Shown in pieces: positions 1 through 8,149 of a DNA stretch of 64,000 nucleotides; within the stretch, counting starts at the first letter, position 1; every line of letters begins with the position of its first letter. Made by a program: the position numbers and the translations under genes. The stretch comes from Maribacter stanieri (GTDB lineage Bacteria > Bacteroidota > Bacteroidia > Flavobacteriales > Flavobacteriaceae). The notes beneath the pieces were generated by a model that was not told the DNA's origin, made no database searches, and worked only from the letters and a program-made list of their open reading frames with translations. The stretch spans positions 62,001 through 126,000 of the forward strand of contig NZ_FOYX01000003.1 in the NCBI RefSeq assembly GCF_900112245.1, written 5' to 3'.

Positions 1-325
1 CTAATATCTCGCTCATTTGACCAACACGACCTAGGTGGTTAAAATCTAATGTAAATATGATATCAGCATTATTAATGCATGATTTGGACTGCGAATTTTC
101 TTTTTCAAAATTCAAGATTTGGTCTGAGCCTGGCATCCATTTTAAAAACTTCGGATAGTCGTTCGGTGCAACAATACTAGCTGTATGACCGGTATTAACC
201 AAATAATGCCAAAGTGCCAATGTTGATCCAATAGCATCTCCATCGGGATTCTTATGTGGTATAATCGCTATTTTCTTTGGTGAAGAAAGTAGCTTTTTAA
301 GCTCGTTTAAGTGCTCTAAATTCAT
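1..325 (-). CDS. nrnA: DHH-family phosphoesterase, NrnA-like (partial, C-terminus beyond the window)
   Basis: Reading leftward from an ATG at 325 gives 108 residues before the window edge. The sequence carries the first DHH-family metal-binding block, PHKNPDGDAIGS (about residues 23-34), and the second, TLDFNHLGRVG (about residues 92-102). NrnA-type enzymes degrade nanoRNAs and dephosphorylate 3'-phosphoadenosine 5'-phosphate in the cytoplasm. That family assignment rests on the N-terminal half only; the DHHA1 substrate-binding half is outside the window. A promoter box (331-338) ends only five bases before the start codon. It is divergent from the PhoD-like gene. Confidence 0.85.
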   Translation of the reverse strand, partial: MNLEHLNELKKLLSSPKKIAIIPHKNPDGDAIGSTLALWHYLVNTGHTASIVAPNDYPKFLKWMPGSDQILNFEKENSQSKSCINNADIIFTLDFNHLGRVGQMSEIL

Positions 326-330
326 GGCGG

Positions 331-338
331 CAAAGATA
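331..338 (-). promoter_or_regulatory. -7 promoter box of the NrnA-like gene
   Basis: On the minus strand the sequence reads TATCTTTG, matching the Bacteroidota sigma-A -7 consensus TAnnTTTG. It is followed by CCGCC and then the ATG at 325, so transcription would begin at or within a base or two of the start codon. No clear -33 TTG is visible. Confidence 0.5.
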
Positions 339-400
339 CAATTTAATAATATAGGCTTTAAAACGAAAGCCTTAATTTTACCCAGACTTAACTATCTCAT

Positions 401-1429
401 ATGAAAATTATGTACTTTTTTATCGCTACATTCTTATTGGCGGGGTGTTCTTCAAATAAAAAACCAATTGAAAATGAATCTGCCAAGCCCGATTTTACCT
501 TGGCTTTCGGCTCATGTAATAGAATAGATTTGCCTAATCTTCTTTGGGATGATATTTTGAATACCAAGCCCGATGTATGGGTATGGGGCGGCGATAATAT
601 TTATGCCGATACCGATGATATGGAGGCTTTAAGAGCGATGTATAATAAGCAGAAGGAGCAGACGGAATATAAAAAGCTAGTAGAAACCACTGATATTTTA
701 GGTACTTGGGATGATCATGATTACGGCTTGAATGATGGTGGAGTGGAATTTGAAGCTAAAGATGCTAGTCAACAAGAATTCTTGAATTTTATGAATGTAC
801 CAGAAGATAGTCCGTTACGTAATAGACAAGGAGTTTACAATTCAAAGAAGTTTAGTGTGGGAAAACATTCTATTACTATTATAATTCTAGATACAAGATA
901 TTTTAGAACACAGTTGACTCCTGACAATGAAACCAGTAAGCGAATTAAACCAAATGAATACGGAGAAGGAACTATTTTAGGTGATGTACAATGGACTTGG
1001 TTAGAAAATGAACTAAATACATCAAAATCAGATTTTAATATCATTGTAAGTAGTGTTCAATATTTGTCTAATGAACACGGATTTGAGGGTTGGGGTAATT
1101 TCCCGCATGAAGTTGATAAGCTGGCAACTATCATAGAAAGTTCTAATGCAAACGGTGTAATTGTATTGTCTGGAGATCGCCATATTTCTGAGTTTTCTAA
1201 AACTAATTTAAAGAGGATGAATTATCCTTTAATAGATTTTACTAGTAGTGGACTTACGCATGCGTATAATGGTTTTAGTGGAGAGCCAAATAAATATAGA
1301 GTAGGCGAGGTGATTTTTACCGAAAGTTTCGGGATTCTAGAATTTAATTTTAGCGCTAAAAAGGTTGATTTTAAAATAGTTGGAGATAACGGAATAGTGT
1401 TAGAGAAACTAGAACAAGTCTACGAATAG
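401..1429 (+). CDS. PhoD-like metallophosphatase lipoprotein
   Basis: This 342-residue protein starts with a lipoprotein signal peptide (hydrophobic stretch, lipobox LLAGC with Cys16), so it is probably anchored on the periplasmic or outer-membrane face. The rest matches the PhoD-like (alkaline phosphatase D) metallophosphatase fold: GSCN at 37-40, GGDNIYAD at 63-70, TWDDHDYG at 102-109 and SGDRH at 257-261 are the expected metal-ligand blocks. Family members are phosphodiesterases or phosphomonoesterases; the substrate cannot be told from sequence. Start choice: ATG 401 gives a normal signal peptide; Met4 at 410 is an alternative. It is upstream of ndk by 45 bases, and ndk has its own promoter there. 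Confidence 0.85.
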   Translation: MKIMYFFIATFLLAGCSSNKKPIENESAKPDFTLAFGSCNRIDLPNLLWDDILNTKPDVWVWGGDNIYADTDDMEALRAMYNKQKEQTEYKKLVETTDILGTWDDHDYGLNDGGVEFEAKDASQQEFLNFMNVPEDSPLRNRQGVYNSKKFSVGKHSITIIILDTRYFRTQLTPDNETSKRIKPNEYGEGTILGDVQWTWLENELNTSKSDFNIIVSSVQYLSNEHGFEGWGNFPHEVDKLATIIESSNANGVIVLSGDRHISEFSKTNLKRMNYPLIDFTSSGLTHAYNGFSGEPNKYRVGEVIFTESFGILEFNFSAKKVDFKIVGDNGIVLEKLEQVYE

Positions 1430-1459
1430 TTGTGAGATATGTATAAAAACGTATTTTTG
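1430..1459 (+). promoter_or_regulatory. Promoter of ndk
   Basis: TTG at 1430-1432 (-33) and TATTTTTG at 1452-1459 (-7, consensus TAnnTTTG) are 19 bases apart, the Bacteroidota sigma-A arrangement. Expected transcription start is near 1464, giving an untranslated leader of roughly 11 bases before the ndk ATG at 1475. The -33 part overlaps the stop codon region of the preceding gene. Confidence 0.65.
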
Positions 1460-1474
1460 CGCAAAAATTAAGAT

Positions 1475-1894
1475 ATGAGTACGAATAGAACGTTTACAAT
1501 GATTAAACCAGATGCCGTTAAAAACGGACATATTGGGGCTATTTTAGAAAAAATTACTGCTGCTGGTTTTAAAATCGTAGCGATGAAATATACACAATTG
1601 AGCTTAAGAGATGCACAAGAGTTTTATGGTGTACATAGAGAGCGTCCTTTCTTTGGGGAGCTAGTTGAATTCATGACAAGCGGTACAATTGTAGCGGCTA
1701 TCTTAGAGAAAGAAAATGCTGTTGAAGATTTTAGAGCATTAATCGGTGCTACCAACCCTGCAGACGCAGCTGAAGGTACTATTCGTAAAATGTTTGCTAC
1801 TAGTATTGGTGAGAATGCAGTACATGGTTCTGATAGCGATGAGAATGCGGCTATTGAAGGTTCATTCCATTTTGCAGGTAGAGAAATCTATTAA
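1475..1894 (+). CDS. ndk: Nucleoside diphosphate kinase
   Basis: NDK moves the gamma phosphate between nucleoside tri- and diphosphates through a phosphohistidine and so balances the cytoplasmic nucleotide pools. The 139-residue length is the usual family size. The active-site signature [12 protein letters not shown] is present at 114-125 with catalytic His117, and the N-terminal block [12 protein letters not shown] (residues 7-18) is typical. It is transcribed from its own promoter and followed by a strong terminator at 1913-1945, so it is probably monocistronic. Confidence 0.98.
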   Translation: MSTNRTFTMIKPDAVKNGHIGAILEKITAAGFKIVAMKYTQLSLRDAQEFYGVHRERPFFGELVEFMTSGTIVAAILEKENAVEDFRALIGATNPADAAEGTIRKMFATSIGENAVHGSDSDENAAIEGSFHFAGREIY

Positions 1895-1912
1895 GACTTT
1901 TTATACTATATT

Positions 1913-1945
1913 AAAAAAGCCAGTTCTTTAGAACTGGCTTTTTTT
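1913..1945. terminator. Bidirectional terminator between ndk and the DUF721 gene
   Basis: A perfect stem AAAAAAGCCAGTTC with its complement, closed by the loop TTTA, is flanked by A and T runs on both sides. It can terminate ndk on the plus strand and the recF operon on the minus strand. Confidence 0.85.
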
Positions 1946-1964
1946 GTTTCAATAGTAATATAGT

Positions 1965-2261
1965 TTATCTCAAAACTAGTTTTTTAACTACTTCTTTTCC
2001 TATTTCTTCATTGATCATTCGTACAATTTTTGATTTCCCTAAACTTAATTCTTCGCGTAGTACAGAAGAGCTTAATGATACGTAAAGGGTGTCGAATTTT
2101 AATTCAATTTCTGTCGTGTAATTGTTTACTCCGTTGCCCATAAGTTTAGCCCATGCAGCTCTTGCATCTACTTTATCCATGCCTTTTTCTAATTTATTCT
2201 TTTGAATAAATGCGGAAAGTGCGTCTTTCATTGAAGTGTTATCGTTGCCTCTGCTTGCCAT
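1965..2261 (-). CDS. DUF721 / DciA-like protein
   Basis: A 98-residue soluble protein with the DUF721 fold: helical N-terminus, the conserved AWAKLMG (residues 35-41), and the strand TLYVSLSSSVLREEL (about 59-73) before a basic C-terminus. DciA, from the same domain family, loads the replicative helicase in bacteria lacking DnaC/DnaI. That this protein does so is inference from the domain and from its position next to recF, a common arrangement. It is the last gene of the leftward operon recF-lipoprotein-DUF721 and shares one base with the preceding stop codon. Confidence 0.75.
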   Translation of the reverse strand: MASRGNDNTSMKDALSAFIQKNKLEKGMDKVDARAAWAKLMGNGVNNYTTEIELKFDTLYVSLSSSVLREELSLGKSKIVRMINEEIGKEVVKKLVLR

Positions 2262-2680
2262 TATGGAGTTATATTTATAGGTTCAAATCTGTTATAATGA
2301 TAAATTAAACCTTGGCTGTTTTTGACTGAAAAACTTTCTTCAGAGAGTTTGATCAGCACTTCTTCCCAAGTATTATTATCATTGTTGTAACTCATGTATA
2401 TAGAATCATTCGAAATTCTTATTCGAAATGGTTCCGCATCATTCGATGTTTCAAAAGTACCATTGAATTTAGGGTCTACTTTTTTTCTGAATCCGGTTAA
2501 GGAATCCAGTTTAATGTAATCAACAGTACTATTTACGGAGTACTCTTTTTTTGCTCCATCTTTAAAAGTTACTTCTTTTATTTCCCAATACCCATTTAAA
2601 AGGTGCAATTGTTTCTTGTCAATCTTTGAGTTGCAAGAAATAAGAAATATAGAGCAGATTATAAAAATCTTTTTCATCAT
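2261..2680 (-). CDS. Small lipoprotein, lipocalin-like domain suspected
   Basis: A 139-residue protein with a lipoprotein signal peptide (lipobox LISC, Cys16). The LLNGYWEIKEVTF stretch (about residues 28-40) followed by alternating strands resembles the short lipocalin-like domains common in Bacteroidota, where a Trp near the start of the barrel is conserved. No enzymatic motif is seen. It overlaps recF and the DUF721 gene by single bases at both ends, so translation is probably coupled, but nothing in the sequence links it to DNA repair. Confidence 0.7.
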   Translation of the reverse strand: MMKKIFIICSIFLISCNSKIDKKQLHLLNGYWEIKEVTFKDGAKKEYSVNSTVDYIKLDSLTGFRKKVDPKFNGTFETSNDAEPFRIRISNDSIYMSYNNDNNTWEEVLIKLSEESFSVKNSQGLIYHYNRFEPINITP

Positions 2681-3759
2681 TACAATTTAAATATTTTATA
2701 GGATTGATGAATCTTTTTAACAATACTTTCCGTTCTTTCTGCATGTGTGTCACTAATGAAAATCTGTCCAAAGTTTTCATTGTTCACTAAGGTTATAATG
2801 TGCGATACCCGATGCTCATCTAACTTGTCAAAAATATCATCTAAAATTAAAATTGGGGTAGTGCCGCTTTGCGATTTCATAAAATGAAACTGAGCAAATT
2901 TCAAAGCAATTAAAAATGATTTTTGCTGACCCTGACTACCAAATTTCTTTATAGGGTAATTACTGATTTCAAAACTTAAGTCATCTTTATGTACACCTAC
3001 ACTTGTGTATTGTAAAGCGCGGTCTTTATCTAGATTTTTATTTAAAAGAGTTATTAGGTCAAAATCTTTCAATTTGCTATCGTAAGAGAGAGAGACATTT
3101 TCTGTATTACCAGTGATGGATTTATACTGTTCCTGAAAAATGGGAATAAAAGCTTCTAAAAAAGAAGTCCTTTTGTTGAAAATTTCAGTTCCGTAGGTAT
3201 TCATCTGCTCATTATAAACAGCTAAAGTATCTTTATTGAAAGTTCTATTAGCTGTAAAGTATTTTAAAAGCGCGTTTCTTTGAGAAACAACCTTGTTGTA
3301 ATTGATAAGGTTTTGCAAATAACTTTTGTCGGATTGGGAAATTACACCGTCAATAAATTTTCTACGAGTCTCACTTCCTTCAATAATAAGGTCTCTGTCT
3401 GCAGGAGAAATAATTACCAGTGGTAAAAGACCTATATGGTCGGCAAAACGGTCATATGCTTTTCCGTTTCGTTTAATAATCTTCTTGTTGTTCTTTTTTA
3501 AGCTACAAACAATTTTTTCTTCCCTATCTTCTTTTTCAAATGTGCCATCTATTACAAAAAAGTCCGATCCATGTCGAATGTTTTGAGATGATACTGGGTT
3601 AAAATAGCTTTTGCCGAAGGATAAGTGATAAATGGAGTCTAAAATGTTTGTTTTTCCAATTCCGTTATCGCCAACAAAACAATTTATCTTTGCATCGAAC
3701 GTAAGTTCTTTAGACTCAAAATTTTTGTAATTAATCAATGATAATTGTCTCAGCAGCAT
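2680..3759 (-). CDS. recF: DNA replication and repair protein RecF
   Basis: RecF is an SMC-like ATPase that binds DNA at single-strand gaps and helps load RecA. The 359-residue protein has Walker A GDNGIGKT at 30-37, the ABC signature region FGSQGQQKS at 273-281, and Walker [16 protein letters not shown] at 303-317; the order and spacing fit RecF. The leader is about 47 bases if the -7 box at 3811-3818 is used. It is the first gene of a three-gene leftward operon and is not next to dnaN or gyrB, as is usual in this phylum. Confidence 0.96.
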   Translation of the reverse strand: MLLRQLSLINYKNFESKELTFDAKINCFVGDNGIGKTNILDSIYHLSFGKSYFNPVSSQNIRHGSDFFVIDGTFEKEDREEKIVCSLKKNNKKIIKRNGKAYDRFADHIGLLPLVIISPADRDLIIEGSETRRKFIDGVISQSDKSYLQNLINYNKVVSQRNALLKYFTANRTFNKDTLAVYNEQMNTYGTEIFNKRTSFLEAFIPIFQEQYKSITGNTENVSLSYDSKLKDFDLITLLNKNLDKDRALQYTSVGVHKDDLSFEISNYPIKKFGSQGQQKSFLIALKFAQFHFMKSQSGTTPILILDDIFDKLDEHRVSHIITLVNNENFGQIFISDTHAERTESIVKKIHQSYKIFKL

Positions 3760-3810
3760 TAAAAATATTGGATTTTGGATTGGGTAGGATGGTAACTACC
3801 TTAAAATATC

Positions 3811-3818
3811 CAAAAATA
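3811..3818 (-). promoter_or_regulatory. -7 box of the recF operon
   Basis: The minus strand reads TATTTTTG, matching TAnnTTTG. The nearest upstream TTG on that strand is 24 bases away, longer than usual, so the -33 element is weak. It lies back to back with the promoter of the TPR gene. Confidence 0.45.
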
Positions 3819-3832
3819 ACGAATAAATACAC

Positions 3833-3862
3833 TTTGCGATTTCAATAAAACCATTATTTTTG
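3833..3862 (+). promoter_or_regulatory. Promoter of the TPR gene and ribH
   Basis: TTTG at 3833-3836 and TATTTTTG at 3855-3862 are separated by 18 bases, a good Bacteroidota sigma-A promoter. Expected start is near 3867, leaving about 16 untranslated bases before the ATG at 3883. Confidence 0.65.
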
Positions 3863-3882
3863 CGCGATCAATAAATTTAGAA

Positions 3883-4650
3883 ATGGCAACATATAAGAAA
3901 AGAGGATTTAAACCTGAAACAAAGGCTGAAAAGCAAGAATTTGAAGAACAAGAAAGCACAACAGCAGAGGTGTTTAGTTCTTTAGACGAAGGCGCTTCTA
4001 GGTCAGAAGAGTGGGTTTCTAAGAATCAGAATTACATTTTAGGTGCCATTGGGGTTATAGCTATCAGCGTTTTAGGCTATTTAGCGTATAATCAATTTGT
4101 AGAAAAACCAAAGGAAGCTAGTGCAGCAAACGAAATGTACTACCCGCAACAATATTTTGACCAAGCTTTAGCTACTACAACGGCTAAAGACTCATTATTT
4201 ACTTTGGCTTTGGAAGGAGCTGAAGGTAAATATGGCTTTTTAGATATTATTGAAGAGTATAGCGGTACTAAGGCTGCTAATTTAGCAAACTATGGTGCTG
4301 GTATGTCATATTTGAATATGAATAACTATCAAGAAGCTATTACTTATCTAGAAGATTTTAGTTCTGATGATGCAGTTCTTGGTGCTTTGGCTAAAGGTGG
4401 TCTAGGTGATGCTTTTATGCAATTAGGCCAAGCGTCTGATGCCTTAGGGTACTATGAAGATGCGGTAAAGCACAGTGGTAATGAATATACTGCTCCTAAA
4501 TTTTTATATAAAGCAGGAATTACTGCTTTGGAAATGGGAGATAAGGATAAAGCATTAGATTTTTTCCAGAGAATTAAAGATGAGTTTCCAAAATCAGAAA
4601 ATGCTGCTTCTATAGATGCTTTTATAGGAATGGCTAAAAGTGGTGAATAA
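3883..4650 (+). CDS. Tetratricopeptide-repeat membrane protein
   Basis: A 255-residue protein with a charged N-terminus (about 48 residues), a single membrane helix (about 51-71) and a C-terminal domain of helical repeats. The spacing of YGAGMSYLNMNNYQEAITYLE, GLGDAFMQLGQASDALGYYE and AGITALEMGDKDKALDFFQ marks three TPR units. The topology, cytoplasmic N-terminus and periplasmic TPRs, resembles YfgM, which works with the periplasmic chaperone network, but that equivalence is inference. The stop overlaps the ribH start in TAATG, implying coupled translation. Confidence 0.8.
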   Translation: MATYKKRGFKPETKAEKQEFEEQESTTAEVFSSLDEGASRSEEWVSKNQNYILGAIGVIAISVLGYLAYNQFVEKPKEASAANEMYYPQQYFDQALATTTAKDSLFTLALEGAEGKYGFLDIIEEYSGTKAANLANYGAGMSYLNMNNYQEAITYLEDFSSDDAVLGALAKGGLGDAFMQLGQASDALGYYEDAVKHSGNEYTAPKFLYKAGITALEMGDKDKALDFFQRIKDEFPKSENAASIDAFIGMAKSGE

Positions 4651-5132
4651 TGGCGACAAAAAATAAAAATTTATCGGCTTACGATAAAACAACAATCCCA
4701 AACGCGAACGGACTTCGGTTTGGGATTGTTGTTTCAGAATGGAATTCTGAAATAACTGAGGGTTTGTATTCCGGAGCAATTGATGCGTTATTAGATTGTG
4801 GAGCTCAAGAAGCCGATATTGTAAGGTGGAATGTGCCTGGTAGTTTTGAACTTACTTTTGGTTCAAAGAAAATGATTGAAACTCATAAGATTGACGCTGT
4901 AATAGCTATTGGTAGCGTTATACAGGGGGAAACAAAGCATTTTGATTTTGTATGTGAGGCTACAGCTCAAGGTATAAAAGATTTGAATGTTATTACAAAC
5001 GTGCCTGTTATATTCTGTGTGTTAACTGACAACAATATACAGCAATCTATTGACCGTAGTGGCGGTAAGCATGGTAATAAAGGTACTGAAGCCGCAATTG
5101 CTGCTATTAAAATGGCGGTTTTAGGTAGCTAA
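4650..5132 (+). CDS. ribH: 6,7-dimethyl-8-ribityllumazine synthase
   Basis: Lumazine synthase condenses 3,4-dihydroxy-2-butanone 4-phosphate with the ribitylaminouracil intermediate, the penultimate step of riboflavin synthesis. The 160-residue protein shows RFGIVVSEWN (23-32), the substrate loop VPGSFELTF (62-70), catalytic His97 in GETKHFDF and the phosphate-binding region HGNKGTEAA near the C-terminus. The start overlaps the TPR gene's stop by one base. The stretch over codons 13-35 holds two strong inverted repeats (4687-4734 and 4732-4752), which is unusual for a coding sequence. Other rib genes are not nearby. Confidence 0.97.
   Translation: MATKNKNLSAYDKTTIPNANGLRFGIVVSEWNSEITEGLYSGAIDALLDCGAQEADIVRWNVPGSFELTFGSKKMIETHKIDAVIAIGSVIQGETKHFDFVCEATAQGIKDLNVITNVPVIFCVLTDNNIQQSIDRSGGKHGNKGTEAAIAAIKMAVLGS
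4687..4734 (+). repeat. 21-bp inverted repeat (hairpin) inside ribH
   Basis: Positions 4687-4703 and 4718-4734 are perfect 17-base reverse complements. Inside them 4705-4708 (CGAA) pairs with 4714-4717 (TTCG) around the loop CGGAC, leaving only G4704 unpaired. The resulting mRNA hairpin has about 21 pairs and begins 37 bases after the ribH ATG. The left arm falls in the variable N-terminal extension of the protein, the right arm in the conserved RFGIVV core. There is no U-run after it, so it is not a standard terminator. Confidence 0.9.
4732..4752 (+). repeat. Second inverted repeat in ribH
   Basis: TTTCAGAAT (4732-4740) and ATTCTGAAA (4744-4752) are perfect 9-base reverse complements around the loop GGA. 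Its left arm shares three bases (4732-4734) with the right arm of the larger hairpin, so the two compete at their junction. Confidence 0.8.
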
Positions 5133-5242
5133 ACTTCTTTTTAACTTATCCATTTTTATCTTAAAGCTTAAATTCCGGGTTGGTAATTTAAGCTGTTAAC
5201 AAATTTTGGCATTCGTAACATGCCCTATTTTTCTATTTTAAG

Positions 5243-5250
5243 TAACTTTG
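5243..5250 (+). promoter_or_regulatory. -7 box before the small membrane protein gene
   Basis: TAACTTTG fits TAnnTTTG and lies downstream of the first in-frame ATG (5220) but five bases before the ATG at 5256. If it is used, translation must start at 5256 or 5262. No good -33 element is seen. Confidence 0.4.
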
Positions 5251-5255
5251 GAGTT

Positions 5256-5555
5256 ATGGGGATGTTAAGCAAAATAACACGGTTACGAAAAAATAGGTCA
5301 TTTGAATATAATCCTAGATATTATGATGGCAAGGGAAAAGGTAATCCATTTAAAATGGAACCTAAGTTTGACCAATTTCGTAGTACTCTAAATACATCTC
5401 GAGGTTTAAAAAGAAAACTTAATAGTGCTATAGAAGACACTAAAAGGAAAGGAGATCGCAACTTAAAGATTAGAATGATAGTTATAGTTGCCATTTTGGT
5501 TCTTATTTTTCTTTACATTATTGATTTTGACCTCTCAATTTTCTTTACTTCATAA
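5256..5555 (+). CDS. Small single-pass membrane protein
   Basis: A short protein (99 residues from ATG 5256) with a very basic first half (LSKITRLRKNRSFEYNPRYY) and one strong membrane helix near the C-terminus (about residues 73-91), so the bulk should lie in the cytoplasm. Homologous small proteins between ribH and mutL in flavobacteria are often labelled riboflavin synthase subunit beta; I think that label comes from the neighbour and not from the sequence, and no function is known to me. A longer reading from ATG 5220 adds 12 residues, but the GGAG just before 5256 and the promoter box at 5243-5250 favour the shorter form. Its stop overlaps mutL's start in TAATG. Confidence 0.7.
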   Translation: MGMLSKITRLRKNRSFEYNPRYYDGKGKGNPFKMEPKFDQFRSTLNTSRGLKRKLNSAIEDTKRKGDRNLKIRMIVIVAILVLIFLYIIDFDLSIFFTS

Positions 5556-7402
5556 TGGCCGATATTATTAGATTATTACCTGACCATGTAGCAAATCAAA
5601 TTGCTGCGGGCGAAGTGGTACAACGCCCATCATCTGTTGTTAAAGAATTAATGGAGAACGCCATTGATGCCGGTGCAACTGAAATACAACTTATTATCAA
5701 AGATGGTGGTAAAACACTGATTCAAGTAGTTGATAACGGTAAGGGTATGAGTGGTACCGATGCAAGGTTGAGCTTTGAACGCCATGCAACTTCCAAAATT
5801 CAGAAAGCAGAAGATTTATTCAATTTACATACTAAAGGTTTTAGAGGTGAAGCTCTTGCTTCTATTGCGGCAATTGCCCATGTGGAAATGCTGACAAAAA
5901 CCGAAGATGATGATATTGGAACTAAAATTAAAATAGAAGGGAGTAAAATTGTTACTCAAGAAGTAGTTGTTGCTCCTAAAGGGACTTCTATGCTTGTTAA
6001 AAATCTATTTTTTAATATCCCTGCAAGACGTAATTTCTTAAAATCTGATCAAGTAGAATACCGCCATATTGCAGATGAGTTTCATAGAATCTCATTGGCG
6101 CATCCGCAGGTAGCTTTTAATTTTTATAATAACGGCAGTGACGTTTTTCAATTACCGGCGAATGACTTTAGAAAACGCATTGTACATATTTTTGGTAGAA
6201 AGACAGATGAGAAATTAGTTCCTGTCGAAGAGGAAACTCAGGTTGTGAAAATTTCGGGTTATATTCAAAAACCGGAATTCGCAAAAAAGAGTAGGGGCGA
6301 ACAGTTTTTCTTCGCCAATAATAGATTTATAAAAAGTCCATATTTACATCATGCCATACTTGGGGCTTTTGAGGGGGTGATACGTCCAGGAACACATCCT
6401 GGTTATTTCTTAAACTTAGAAGTTGACCCTGCAACCATTGATATTAATATACATCCAACCAAAACAGAAGTAAAGTTTGATGATGAGCATACATTATATG
6501 CTATGCTTAAATCAACTGTAAAACATAGTTTAGGACAATTCAATGTGGTACCAGCTTTAGATTTTGAACAAGATCAGAATTTAGATACGCCTTATTCTTA
6601 TAAAAATAAAGCGGTAGGTATTCCACAAGTTGTGGTGGACTCTTCTTTCAATCCTTTTGAGACTACCCAGCCACCAAAAGGAAATTCGGGAGGTAGTTAT
6701 TCAAAACCAAAAGTAGATGGTTGGGAAAGCTTGTATTCTGGATTAGAGACTTCAAGTGATACTAATGCAAGTCACTTAGAGTTTGAGTCGGAGGTTGTAA
6801 ATAGTAGTATTTTTGATGGTAAGAAGGAAGCAGTAGATCATACCACTACTACTTTTCAGTTGCGAAAAAAATATATTATTACTACGATAAAATCTGGTAT
6901 GGTAGTAATTAATCAGAGTAGGGCACATCAACGTGTACTCTATGAAAATTTCTTAAAAAACATTACCATTAAAGAGGCTGTAAGTCAGCAACTGCTTTTT
7001 CCGCTAACGTTATCTTTTTCACCTAGTGAAATACATATCTTAAAGGAGATTAAAGAAAATCTATGCACGGTAGGTTTTGTCTTTGGAGAGTTGACAGAAG
7101 AAGGCGTAGAAATTAAAGGAGTACCTGTTTTAGTTGCGGAGAGTGAAGTGCAAATGATTATGGAGCAATTAATATCAGATTTTCAACAAGAGGTGCCTGG
7201 CGATAGTTTCTCTCAAAGTGATATGTTGGCTAAGACATTGGCAAAAACCTTGTCTGTGAAGACAGGAGAGTCCTTAGACGAGTTTTCTCAAGTGAAGTTG
7301 GTAAATGACTTATTTGCCTGTAAGGAAACTACCTTGAGCCCGTTTAACAAAAAAGTATACATTACCATTACTGAAAATGATATTGAACGAAAATTTATTT
7401 AA
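5555..7402 (+). CDS. mutL: DNA mismatch repair protein MutL
   Basis: MutL couples mismatch recognition by MutS to strand removal. The 615-residue protein has the GHKL ATPase motifs at its N-terminus: ELMENAIDAGA with catalytic Glu, DNGKGM, and the TKGFRGEALASI lid region, followed by the transducer domain with HPTKTEVKFDD. A low-complexity linker (about residues 340-430) leads to the C-terminal dimerisation domain. The endonuclease motif DQHA(X)2E(X)4E is replaced by NQSRAHQRVLYE at 453-464, so nicking activity is doubtful. It overlaps the upstream small gene by one base and the rhomboid gene follows without a gap. Confidence 0.96.
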   Translation: MADIIRLLPDHVANQIAAGEVVQRPSSVVKELMENAIDAGATEIQLIIKDGGKTLIQVVDNGKGMSGTDARLSFERHATSKIQKAEDLFNLHTKGFRGEALASIAAIAHVEMLTKTEDDDIGTKIKIEGSKIVTQEVVVAPKGTSMLVKNLFFNIPARRNFLKSDQVEYRHIADEFHRISLAHPQVAFNFYNNGSDVFQLPANDFRKRIVHIFGRKTDEKLVPVEEETQVVKISGYIQKPEFAKKSRGEQFFFANNRFIKSPYLHHAILGAFEGVIRPGTHPGYFLNLEVDPATIDINIHPTKTEVKFDDEHTLYAMLKSTVKHSLGQFNVVPALDFEQDQNLDTPYSYKNKAVGIPQVVVDSSFNPFETTQPPKGNSGGSYSKPKVDGWESLYSGLETSSDTNASHLEFESEVVNSSIFDGKKEAVDHTTTTFQLRKKYIITTIKSGMVVINQSRAHQRVLYENFLKNITIKEAVSQQLLFPLTLSFSPSEIHILKEIKENLCTVGFVFGELTEEGVEIKGVPVLVAESEVQMIMEQLISDFQQEVPGDSFSQSDMLAKTLAKTLSVKTGESLDEFSQVKLVNDLFACKETTLSPFNKKVYITITENDIERKFI

Positions 7403-8146
7403 ATGGGAAGATTAACAGAAACTATCAAGCACTTACTTATAATAAATGTGCTGTTTTTTGTAGCTACGCAAATGTACGGCGAGCAAATGTACGAGTGGTT
7501 TTCCCTCTACTTTCCAAAAAACGACCATTTTCAGCTTTGGCAAATTTTAACCCATATGTTCATGCACGGTGGATTTATGCATATACTTTTTAATATGTAT
7601 GCATTGTGGGCTTTTGGAACTCCATTAGAACGTATGTGGGGTAGAAATAAGTTTTTGTTTTTCTACATCTCAGCAGGGCTTGGTGCAGCTTTAATTCATA
7701 TTGGAGTAAATTATTACTATTATAATGCAGGAATGAGCGCTTTATTGGATGCGGGGTTGTCTGAGAGTAACATTCTTGAAATTATAAACGGCGGACAGTA
7801 TAATACAGAATGGTACAAGATAGCTGGTCAGTCTACCATTGATAATTTTTTAGCAGCTTTCAATACGCCGGTTGTTGGTGCCTCTGGTGCTATTTATGGT
7901 ATACTAGTGGCTTATGGAATGTCTTATCCGGAGAGCGAATTGTTTCTAATTTTCTTACCTGTCCCAATTAAGGCAAAATTCTTTATACCGGTTTTAATAG
8001 CGTTAGATTTGTTTTCAGGAGTAACGGGTTATAGTTTGTTTGGACAAGGAATTGCACATTTTGCACACGTAGGTGGGGCACTTTTCGGTTTCTTAATGAT
8101 GTGGTACTGGAAAAAAAATCAATTTAATAAAAATAGGTGGAACTAA
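7403..8146 (+). CDS. Rhomboid family intramembrane serine protease (first of two)
   Basis: Rhomboids cut membrane proteins within or near their transmembrane segments. This 247-residue protein has the family landmarks: HMFMHGGFMHILFNMYALW (51-69, helix 2 with the oxyanion His/Asn), nucleophile Ser161 in VVGASGAIYG, and catalytic His222 in HFAHVGGALFGF, with about six membrane helices. All catalytic residues are present, so it should be active. An insertion of some 50 residues between helices 3 and 4 (about 105-155) is longer than usual. It starts directly after the mutL stop and is followed 3 bases later by a second rhomboid gene. Confidence 0.92.
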   Translation: MGRLTETIKHLLIINVLFFVATQMYGEQMYEWFSLYFPKNDHFQLWQILTHMFMHGGFMHILFNMYALWAFGTPLERMWGRNKFLFFYISAGLGAALIHIGVNYYYYNAGMSALLDAGLSESNILEIINGGQYNTEWYKIAGQSTIDNFLAAFNTPVVGASGAIYGILVAYGMSYPESELFLIFLPVPIKAKFFIPVLIALDLFSGVTGYSLFGQGIAHFAHVGGALFGFLMMWYWKKNQFNKNRWN

Positions 8147-8149
8147 AAT

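Noticed and set aside
4560-4690. An FMN riboswitch upstream of ribH
   Set aside because: ribH starts overlapping the TPR gene, there is no untranslated leader, and no conserved FMN-aptamer sequence was found.
5220-5255. Start of the small membrane protein gene at 5220
   Set aside because: The promoter box at 5243-5250 and the GGAG before 5256 fit a later start; the first 12 residues have no supporting feature.
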